DNA of 64,000 nucleotides, taken from Styela clava (taxonomy: Eukaryota; Chordata; Ascidiacea; Stolidobranchia; Styelidae). The notes beneath the pieces were generated by a model. It ran no database searches. It was not told the DNA's origin and was given only the letters and a program-made list of their open reading frames with translations. Numbering within the stretch: the stretch's first letter is position 1; each line of letters starts with the position of its first letter. Positions 54,379-64,000 of this stretch are shown one piece after another. The position numbers and the translations under genes were made by a program. The stretch covers positions 23,035,313-23,099,312 of the forward strand of contig NC_135254.1 in assembly GCF_964204865.1 (NCBI RefSeq), read 5' to 3'.

Positions 54379-57265
54379 AATACACACCTCGACTTCAACC
54401 ACGTGTAGCGTACCGGCAATGTATGAAATAATTATCCAGGTTCAGAATATCCTCTAATATGATCTGTCCTCTAGTTTCCCTTTCAATAGTCCAAGTCTTT
54501 ACGCTGTTTTATGTCATTTATTTAACAACTCGAACAGTGAACGATCCAAAACAACCAAACACTCCAAAGGAACAAAAAGCATAAAATAAAAATAACAGAT
54601 ACCAGGCAGTAAAAGGGCAAGAAAGACCATATACACCATAAAAAACACTGACGAACCCTGAAATCGAAGAGACTTTCAATAGAAACTAAATGACCCCTAG
54701 AATCCAGTACAATAAACTAGCTACTACCATTTGCAGAACAGGCCGAAAATAACTTATGACAGGCATTTTTAAAAAACGACGAACAATTCTATAGGTGCAC
54801 AACATTTGAATAGTGCTGATAAAAGCTAATTTCATGATAAAACTGAAAATACTACACTACGGTAAATGAACTGTAATGGCACTGTACTCAAACAATAACA
54901 TGGTCCCTACGTCAACCCACTGTCCAACACAAAACATCCAACAGTCACACAACCACAGACAAACATCCCCGAAGACCAGAATCACCCACACTGACACAAA
55001 ACAACCACCAATCCACCCGAAACACTCAAACGACTCCCCCTCGTCAACCCACGGTGCAGACCATGCCGCAAAATCAAGGAAGGCCGACAGTGTCCCAGCG
55101 CCCCCAGTGTCCTCACTAATAGAATACCAAATATTGAAACGATATCACATGACGCATTTAACAGGCAAAACAAGGGTCGTCACACACGAAAGCAACTGAC
55201 ATCTCACCTGACCCTCTTGCTTCTTGGTCACTTTCTCCTCCCCGGTCAATGGATATATCCTGACTAACTGCTTCGTCATCTGAACTTTCTGACAACAAGG
55301 CAAGGTGATGTAACAATATGTCAAAAGATTTTTCTGTTTAATTTTATGACGAAACAAAACCAAATTTTGTTTCGTTCGTTTTTTTGTTTACCCTCCCGCA
55401 ATGGCGTCGCGGGCCATAGATAATGAAGCCGAGAGCCACATGTGGACCGCGGGCCTGCGTTTGGACCACCCTGCGTTAAACGATAAAGAAGTTTGGCGAA
55501 TGGCGCCCTTGCTTTGTACTATGGGGTGCAATAAAGTTAATGTCCCGAAAACGACCCTGTCGTCGTTATGTGGTTATATATAGTTGGTTGGCAGGCCATC
55601 TGACCTGCAGATAACGGTCGGACCTAGTCTACTCATAATAACGACCGCTTCAAAAGACTGACATGGCCTTAGTAAATGTATAGTATACGCAGAAAAATAT
55701 TATTATATATATATAAATTTCTAATATATATATATTTCCGAGACAGGGAAATGGGACGACAAATATGTTGCCGTTGGCTTTACCGAAGTAAATCTCACAA
55801 AGTGTACGCAATACGAACATTGATTGAATCGTTGGAATGATGAACAGGGGGCGGGGAGTGCTCAGGAAGGGGCAACGAGTCATGAACGGTTGGGAACCAC
55901 TGATATAAATGGGAATTGCGATTATTCTCGAAGGTAAGTATCAGTTTTCTTGATTGATCTGCCTTTTAACCGTGCTCTTTCACTGCATCGTCGTGAGCAC
56001 TCGATGGCATATCAATCATTGATTGCAAATTGAGTCTATACGGTTTTCTATCGGGCGAGCCTATATTTGCGGTACCAATTCCCACTCTACATTACGCAGG
56101 ACTTGCTTAAACTAAATATCGTATTCGAAGGCAAATATTCCTAAACATAACTTATATATCATTTATGAAATTACGAATAAATTAATTTTTGAAAGCCATA
56201 TATGTGCAATTGTTCAGATCAAGTCACGCACACTTCAAATTTGAGTTTAAAATAAAATACGTTTCCCCACGATAATCGTATAAATTTTAATTTTCATTGA
56301 TGATTCAAATAACAGTTCGAAATAAAACTCATTCAAACGAGTACAATAAAGTTACCTGATTTCATTATTAATGCATTTACATATGACCATCTTCCGAAAC
56401 AAAATAAAGCAAAACAATTTCAAATTTAAATGCATTTTTGCAACATTTGCATTAATACATAAATTAATATGTCTTTTCCGATACCATTTTGCTCTATTCT
56501 TGAACGATTTATTGAAAACCGGACGTTTTCTGGCTTGCTATCAATAATCGTTTCACCAAATAAAATAGAGATAGGTGAAAATGCGCGTTTATATGCCTTG
56601 GATATCTTCGACAGCGAAGTGCGTCGGTAGAGCGATTCTTCAAGATATTGTTAGATTTCAATGGTTACCCTTATCTAATTTTGTTCGGAGCAAAAGGCAC
56701 GAGTGAGCGTCGTATTACGTCATTATATGGAAAGAAAAAAATCTGACCCCCTCCCCGCAAAAAAATTGAGCATTGGGCTGCTGCCCACGTTCTTGCCTTG
56801 CACCACACTTTATTTTAAAAAAGAAAAGAATTGAATGCAGGTCACCGGCTGATTAAACACAAGAAGGGCAGAATTGAAGCAATTCGAATATCTAATTCTT
56901 CGAACAGATGTTCATACGTCTAATTAGAAGATTTAGGTACAATCTGAAAATGTTATATTCATATTTTGTTCATTGCGGCATATATTTTCATAAAACAAAT
57001 GATACACCCAATTTCGTATCAAAGATTAGTTCTAGTTAAAGCCATTTTCCTTATTGTGTAAACATTGAATTTCAGTCCTACAAATAAGAATAATATATAT
57101 ATATATTATTCGATTTGGATGCAAATGACAGTAAAGTTTTCTATCAAGTCTTCGAAGTTTTAGAAGTTATATTTCACTCCGAGGTAAAACTGAAATTCGA
57201 CCCCTGGCGAATTGACAATTATTTTTAGCAAATCCATCTAGGCTGCAATTATAACAATGTCTAGT
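54379..57265. other. No gene seen; two solitary hAT right ends
   Basis: The right end of a GGTCC-type hAT ('gcgtttggaccaccctg') ends at about 55482, and another ('ggttgggaaccactg') ends at about 55902. I found no matching left ends, so both are probably truncated. The C-rich, proline/threonine-coding stretch at 54876-55199 has skewed base composition and no recognisable domain. The rest is AT-rich. Confidence 0.45.
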
Positions 57266-59907
57266 TTATTGGACACGTAGTGGACATAACGATCGTTTCA
57301 ATATTATGTTGTTGTTGTTCTTGTTCTTTGACACGTTTTTAAAAAGTCGCTTTTCTCTTTGATTGCTGGACTAATTGCTTTGAAATTTTCAGTGGTTAAA
57401 GATGAAATTTTTCTCCAGAAGGCTATTACTTTTATTTATTTCAAATATTTCTGTTAGCTCTGTAAGATTTGTTTTAGTTTGCTATGACGTCGCTAAACGT
57501 TCTGCGGATATCGGACGCCATTTTGTGTCCAACGGACCATCTTGCAATTTCAATTCACGCTGTCACAAGACAGGACCTTCTAAAGATAGAGAAGTTCTGG
57601 TACCGTAACACAGCGCGGTGACACTGAACTAACTCGTAGCTGTCAAAAGCTTGAAAATCCATACAAATATGAGAAATAAAAATATGAAACTTGGCAGGTG
57701 GGTAGAGTTGTGTTTCTTTTAACCATATTTGAAGGTTTCGCGTTTCTACATTTGAAGGAGGGGGAATAGGGGGTGTGCATTTCCGATACGTCGATAATAT
57801 CTTTGTCAACCAATTTGCGACCACCGTGTTTTCGTCTGTTTGATTGCTGTGATGTGGTGCTTTGTTTATAATTTAACGAGTTTTGTTCGAAATAACCGTG
57901 TTCTTGAAATATATGACGGTCAGAAATGCAATCAGAAGCCCAATGTTTTCACGCTGTCACAAGACAGGAACTTCTAAAGATAGAGTAGTTCTGGTACCGT
58001 AACACAGCGCGGTGACACTGAACTAACTCGTAGCTGTCAAAAGCTTGAAAATCCATACAAATATAAGAGATAAAAAGATGAAACTTGGCAGGTGGGTAGA
58101 GTTGTGTTAACCATCTTTGATAGTTACTTCTCTCCCCCGGGATAAATATGTAAATCCTATCCTAATACGTCGATAATATCTTTGTCAACCAATTTGCGAC
58201 CACCGTGTTTTGTCTGTTTGATTTCTGTATGGCTGCGTATGCGATAGTCTCGACACAGCAGAAACGGTGATCAAGGCTTGAAATCCGTGGTCGCACACTG
58301 GTCGTTCGGTCGCAAATACGTCTTTCGAGTGCCGTACTTTGGGGATTTGTATAGCTTTAACCCTTTGTCGTAGAAAGTTAATACGAGGTTTAGCGTATAG
58401 AATAAATGCCGCCAATGCACCCACGGTGAAAAAATTAACGGGTTAGATATAATGGTTTTTGTTTTATAGCGGTTTGAATGAAATTGTCCGCAGACTGGCT
58501 ACACCACCCTAGGCCTGGTGAGTTGTCCGTGTAGTCGAATTGTCCAACAGCCCTAAACGGCCATGACTATAACGGCTTAGCACCATACGATGTGCTCGTT
58601 AGGGTGATTGGAATAAATAGATCGTACAGGCACTTTATTTCTGATGACGCGGTTCTGTCTGAGTTCCTTTCAAAGTTCGAAACGATTGTCCAAAGATGTT
58701 TATTGTCGAGTCAAAATAGTAGTCAAATAATGATGAAATAGTTGTCAAACAGTAATCCGGTAAAATACAGTGCTATTACACAGGAGGGACCAATAATAAC
58801 TATACGAAACAGGAAAATAGAATTATATGATGTAAATTTAAACTACGCCTACTTAATAATACCAAAAGCCCCCGATTGCTTACGATACAAATTTATACGT
58901 CCTACCTCCAAGCGGCTCACGCCGAAAGAGATCCCGCCAACGCCAAAATGGTCAGGGTTCAATGCCCTAAGTTACCGTTGCCAGTTTAGTTACAATAATA
59001 GCGGTCACCGTTTAGAATCATGGCCGCTACAATGACTGTACCAAAAATTGTACCCCGATTCGGCTGGTGTTAAGTTGACGCATGTTATTTAGTAACGTTT
59101 TTATGTGAAATGTTTGATTGTGGTTCGGTACCTGATCCGATAATACGGTACATAATTGACTCATATCACGAGATATTTCAACTGATGTTTCAATTGTCAC
59201 AGGACCTAAAATATTTATGACAGTCCCTGTACCGTCACGTTACCCAGGTACTGGTAAGTCACCGCCGGTATGTTAGTCGTTGGTCACCGCATATGATTTT
59301 TGGGGAATTGTTCTGCGTGTCCATATATTTGAGCATTGCTCTCTTGTTTATAATAAGAATCGTTTATCGAAAATGGCGGCCATTTATTTTTTTCATTCTA
59401 TTTTGTATTGCGTTTCGTTCAATAGTCTGTCAATTCCATTATGTATTTTGTCTACATACAAAACTTCATTAAAACAAAACGAAAAACAAATACTCATTCA
59501 AGCATATTTTTGGATATTGTATATATATATTACTATAAAATAAAATACCATTTTACCAAATAAAGTATCTTTCAGATAACAGAACTTTATTACATATTAT
59601 TCGTCTGTTAAGTGTGTTTGAAAAATGCTATGATTAAAATACATAATGTTATATAACAAGCGAGCTATGCTCAAATATATGGACACGTAGCGCCACCCAA
59701 TGGCAATAATTTTGATGACGTCATAGCGAAAAAAAAGTAATAGCCTTTCTGGAGAAAAATTTTATCTTTAACCACTGAAAATTTCAAAGCAATTGGTCCA
59801 GTATTCGAAGAGAAAAGCGACTTTTTAAAAACGTGTCAAAGAACAAGAACAACAATAACAACAACATAATATTGAAACGATCGTTATGTCCACTACGTGT
59901 CCAATAA
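57266..59907. mobile_element. Foldback-type element with ~175-bp inverted arms
   Basis: The left arm 57266-57436 ('ttattggacacgtagtggac', 'ataacgatcgtttcaatatt', ending 'ccagaaggctattac') is matched by the right arm 59731-59907 in reverse complement, with few mismatches. The 2.3 kb between contains a direct duplication (57556-57850 and 57950-58228) and small ORFs with no recognised domain, for example 58742-59035. Likely a non-autonomous DNA element or an inverted duplication. No target duplication was found. Confidence 0.75.
57556..58228. repeat. ~290-bp direct duplication inside the foldback element
   Basis: Copies start 'cacgctgtcacaagacagga' at 57556 and 57950 and end near 'accaccgtgtttt..gtctgtttgat'. 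Similarity is high for about 190 bp ('cgtagctgtcaaaagcttga', 'cttggcaggtgggtagagtt') and lower in the middle. Confidence 0.85.
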
Positions 59908-60759
59908 TAGTTTTATTGACGATCAGTTTCCTATTTCCCAAAGTATCTGCAATTGTGCCACCGATCTTAATTTACCATTTTTAATTAGAATGACAAGATT
60001 CCGGTTCCTTAGTGAGCTATTTGTTTTTAATTACTAGAATGCCTGAAATCAATCACAGAAATCATTACAAACTCATTAAATTTTTAAAAAATACCTAACC
60101 AAAAATATTTGTGCGGTTCTTTGTGCGTCATTATTGGGTTTATTCGGCCCACAGGTGTTTCTCTGTGTTTTTCACTTTTCATTAAATGTTTTATAGGAGT
60201 AAACCAGAATAGACTATAGGATGTATGTTTGAGCATTCTCTATTTTTCAGAGAGTCTGCGACTGGGCCCGGTACCAATTTATCATTTTTGATTAAAACTA
60301 CTAGAATCAGGTGTAGGCCTATACATCGGATATGCGCCTCGGATAACTAGTATGATTGCAATTCTTCTCTTGTTCTTTAGTAAGTGCTAAGCTAAACGAA
60401 GAAGACAAATTAAGTGTCTGGCGTGAAGGGTGGTCAAGTGCGTTAGAGCACATTAATGTCAGTAGGCCTATAATGTATTTCAACTTTGTAATCAGCGAAA
60501 CCGACGATAAATCAATTGCTAAAAACAAAGAAAAATAAAATATGCCCCCAGATGTAGCAGCTGGTATGACCAATATTTATTTCATGGTATTTTATTGGTG
60601 ATAAATCCCATTTTCTTCCAAGGCGATCAAGCGCGTGCGACTCAGATTCAGATATTTATTTTCGTCATGCAAAATCAATATACGATATATATGAGATAAA
60701 TAAAAGGCATATAACAAATTACAAAAACGTATATCGGCTTGTTGCAGTAGGGGTTAGAT
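59908..60759. other. No secure gene; flank of the terminal hAT
   Basis: Mostly AT-rich. A short coding-like plus-strand stretch follows an acceptor at 60380 and reads 'KLNEEDKLSVWREGWSSALE', but no family or neighbouring exon was found. Confidence 0.3.
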
Positions 60760-63700
60760 TAGGGTTTCCATACCGTTCGGAAAATTCCGGACATGTCCGG
60801 AATTTAGGGTTAAATTTTGCGTCCGGGAAGAATTTAAAAAATGCTTAAATGTCCGGAATCCGGAATTTTACTGCATCTGCAATCGTACTGTGCACACTGC
60901 TAATAAAGAACATTGTTATTTCGTACCGTGCTCATATTTTTTACTACGAGGTCATGACAGTGACCAGAGCGTGGTCATTTTGACAACCGGGGCAAGCTAC
61001 TGCGGGACCAAGTCACCCCCATCTACGGGGACAGGATGAGCGCTGTAAGTTCTCCCATCATTTTATGAGTATAAAAACCATTCCATCGGTAACAACCAAT
61101 CGGCAAAAGCGACAATTTTTAACGATAAGAAAGTGTCTTTAAAACCGGTCCAAGTCAAGGGATTAATAAATATAGACATAGTTTATTTTGAAACCTCTTT
61201 CAAAAGGAAAGGCAATATTTACCCAGATAAATACAATGACATATTAACAGAAACTTCGGGAAAGCAGACAAAACCTAAAATAAGGTTTAAAACGTTACTA
61301 TGAAGAAAGGAAAGTTAATGCAAAGATAAGGACATGCGTCGCTCACTCATAGATATATATGCTGCTAGACTTCTACTGCTTGAACATATATGCAACACGC
61401 CGCGGTTTCTTGGAAGCAAAATGCTCAATAACGCGCTGATTAAAGTCATGCATCCTGGAATAACGTCTCTGTGAATGGATAAAACAGCCAAGGAATTTAA
61501 TCTATCTTGCTTCATTGTGTTTCTGAGATACGTTTTAATACGCTTCAGCCTACTGAATGTTCGCTCTGCGTCGGCGGAAGAAATAGGCGTCGTCAAAATG
61601 ATGTCCAGAAATTTTGCAGACGCCGCAAAAGTAGTTACTAGACTCTAGAGTGTTATCTATGAGGAACCCATAGAGCGCGCAAGTTGATGTGATGTTCAAA
61701 AAAGTTTGATTGGTGTATATACATCGCAATTCATTTTCCAATTTACTCACGTTTATCATGGGGTAAAATTTGGAGACAGTAGCCAACAAATGGATGGGAA
61801 ATTGACGTGCAAATTTTGAAAAATTTTTGGGGTTCATCAAAGAGAACGCGGCAAGGTGTTCAGTGCGCAGACGATCGCCTATTTGATTCACCAGAATGTC
61901 ACAGCATTCCTTTGCAGACAAAATCAAACGCTGCGTTGTTTGCCCGCGGCGTAAAGAAGCACTCCATGTGTCGTCGTATTTTATTGTTTCCCGAATACGA
62001 GATACAGCATCGCAGAAGTCTGAAATACACGACTGCACAGACGCTCCATCCATTAGCCTTGACTGCAATGCGCCGTATAATACATCCACGTGATAGAATA
62101 TTGTGGAGAAAAAAGCGAGAAAAAATGAAAACTCACCATCTTCTAGCAGACACTTTAGACCTGCCGCCTCCCTCACAGAGCGTTCGTCCCAAACCGGAGA
62201 GCTCTGAATGCCATTGAAACACTCAATGAGCTCAGACCTAATTTCGGACACGCCCTGCACCACGCGTGATTGGAAGTTCCAACGTGTTGGTGCACAAGCT
62301 GGAAGACGGCGGCTACATATCTGGCGAAGGAGGTCAGAGCGCTTCGGCGAAACGAAAAAAAAATGAAGAAAACCCCGAAACATTTGCAAAAAATATACGG
62401 ACGAGAGGGGTATCAAGACACATATTTTTAATAACGAGGTTAAATTGGTGTGCATAACAATGTAAAAAATGCGCACGAGGAAAATCTTCTTTTATATAAA
62501 CTTGAACACCCACTCATGACTGCCGCGCCAAATGTTGTAAATAAATTTTATACATTGAGTCGAGAAAATCATTTTGGATATCCTTAGATGTCCCTTTCGA
62601 CACAGTTGCGGCATCAAGATGATCTCTCAATACTGTATCTAGGGATGCGGTGTATTCCACCATATCCAAAAATACCCCTCTATTAGAAGAGCCAGCCCGT
62701 TCATCGTGCCCACGGAGGGACAGCCCGTGACAACCAATGAACTTCAAAACATCTATCAATCGACCGAGAACATGGCGGTTTTTCTCGACGTTTTGGTTGT
62801 GCCGACGAATAGAAACCGCGCGTCCTTCATCCAACTGTGCTGCAATAATAACATTTCCGAATGTTCGGTATTTTACTGCATTGTCCAGATGCTCCATAGA
62901 AGATTGATGATCCCTGGCACGCTCGGAAAGATGATTAAGATCTCTAAAACCAAATTTACACCAACGTGAGTCACGGGCGGTAGCAAAAAGTAGGCAATAA
63001 AAACAAAAAAGTGCATTTTTGTCCTCGCTGTAACACAACCATTCGTGTTTTTTATACCAAGTTTCTGCGCAGAATGTACGCCGACGCTTTCCTCCGTCAT
63101 GGGATTGTTCCAGTGAACAATTTTTTGGTTGATAAGGCCCAAGACGTTGTACCTCTAGTTTTTGTTCCAGCGGGAGCTGCGAAAACGGAGTGCGAAGTAG
63201 TGCATCAACCTTATTCATTATGAGGTCTAAGGCTAAGAAATGCGAAGCCGGAAAGAAGTGAGGAGCTCAAAAGGAATGTGGAAAATCGAAAGCAAATGGA
63301 CTAAAGGTCTCTAACTGATTCAAATAGCGAAACAAGCAACAAAAACGAAGGCGAGGAAACTATCAACTCTTCAAGCAACCAACGAACGAGAAGGAATGCG
63401 TGAATAAGTCAACACGTTGTTGTAAGAAACGTCGGCATTGTGTCGTCATAATATCGGGGCTAGCCCCGATCGGCCCTGATGATTTAGTAAAAGAAACAGA
63501 AAACAAACGAGACAAACGCGGCGAGTGGAAGATAAAAGAGAGAATACGATATACAATGAGCAACCGGGGCAAAATCGGCGTCGCCCCGTCGACGTTCGGC
63601 GAAGGCTTTGCGAGCGAAAAATGAACCATATCGGGAGAATATGGCTAGTGTAGACAGTCTGTGCAACCGATATTGAGGTATTTTTCCAATATTTTTTATT

Positions 63701-63805
63701 ATACCGAAAAAACAACCGGGGCATTGCCCCGGTTGGCCCTATTGATGCGCCGCCACTGGGTCATGAACTGTCCGGAATTTTGCTTTTTCAAATATGGTGA
63801 CCCTA
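60760..63805 (-). mobile_element. hAT transposon with TAGGGTttCCATA ends, 3.0 kb
   Basis: Ends 'tagggtttccata' and 'tatggtgacccta' are an 11/13-matching inverted repeat, flanked by a perfect 8-bp target duplication ggttagat (60752-60759 and 63806-63813). The left subterminal region has repeated 'tccggaat' palindromes ('ttccggacatgtccggaa', 'gtccggaatccggaat'), and 'gtccggaatttt' recurs at the right end. Such repeats are usual transposase binding sites in hAT elements. It carries a minus-strand transposase. Confidence 0.9.
61390..63218 (-). pseudogene. hAT transposase (TTF zinc finger / ZMYM-like), internally deleted
   Basis: The N-terminal part (63218-62514) begins 'MNKVDALLRTPFSQL', with a TTF-type zinc finger region ('NALFCFYCLLFATARDSRWC', 'ERARDHQSSMEH') and a DUF4371-like segment. 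The frame then stops and resumes at about 62400 with 'SRRLPACAPTRWNFQSRVVQ', through 61596. After a frameshift it ends with the dimerisation block 'PISSADAERTFSRLKRIKTY', 'LRNTMKQDRLNSLAVLSIHR'. The part of the RNase H-like core that would lie between the first two pieces is missing, over 100 residues by comparison with the family layout, so the enzyme is dead. Confidence 0.85.
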
Positions 63806-63813
63806 GGTTAGAT

Positions 63814-64000
63814 GTTCACATTGAACTTGGCTGTATTTATTACGTTTTCAGACGTTATTACATCATATATTTACGATTACACCCATTTTCATCTTTTCCG
63901 GGATGCCTAAAAAGGGCCTAATCGTGCCAGCTGGTGGCAATTTAATATTCCTGAGCAAAATAACTAGACGCAAGTGCATACATTGGATATTCAACTATGA
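63814..64000. other. Window end; nothing recognised
   Basis: AT-rich sequence after the hAT target duplication. No feature seen. Confidence 0.5.

Noticed and set aside
54876..55199. Pro/Thr/Ser-rich ORF of 107 codons
   Set aside because: Strong C bias on one strand explains the opening. No domain, repeats or splice support.
55380..55905. Complete hAT elements ending at about 55482 and 55902
   Set aside because: Only right ends were found. No left termini or target duplications could be matched, so they are reported as solitary ends.

Overview
The window is animal nuclear DNA: AT-rich sequence with GT-AG introns, an rRNA gene fragment, and many hAT, piggyBac and LINE remnants. Frequent TAGGCCTA-type words and the overall look suggest a marine invertebrate, possibly a tunicate or another deuterostome. 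I cannot prove the taxon from the sequence alone.

Layout. Positions 1-3361 hold two degenerate ribosomal RNA unit fragments arranged head to head: a minus-strand 28S-ITS2-partial 5.8S abutting a plus-strand ITS1-5.8S-ITS2-28S. Each has its own internal deletion. Positions 3362-9700 hold satellite-like decay, a broken LINE and AT-rich DNA. Positions 9733-38008 hold the main gene (+ strand). I reconstructed 43 exons whose phases all close into one 719-residue reading frame. It encodes an acidic cytoplasmic N-terminus, one transmembrane helix (type II orientation), a long N-glycosylated stalk and a C-terminal fibrinogen-related domain (FReD). The stalk is encoded by 31 tiny exons. Twenty-six of them are exactly 33 nt, phase 1-1, and give one 11-residue repeat each. 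The introns hold many transposons whose target-site duplications can still be read.

Positions 38009-44600 are mostly intergenic, with a striking palindromic 9-bp-unit array at 43.05-43.32 kb and a small hAT element. At 44.6-45.9 kb the minus strand carries the 3' end of a second gene, with a transmembrane segment and short cytoplasmic tail in three phase-compatible exons. At 47.2-48.3 kb there are coding-like plus-strand segments that I do not recognise. From 48.8 kb to the end the DNA is dominated by mobile elements: a piggyBac transposase split by about 2 kb of tandem repeat, a complete-ended 2.2 kb hAT, a 2.6 kb foldback element with ~175 bp inverted arms, and a 3 kb hAT with an internally deleted transposase.

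The most notable result is the FReD gene. Its modular, frame-neutral microexon array could in principle change the length of the receptor stalk by exon skipping, in a membrane protein built like the FReD recognition receptors. Exon calls come from reading splice sites and checking phase by hand; no alignment or transcript evidence was available.
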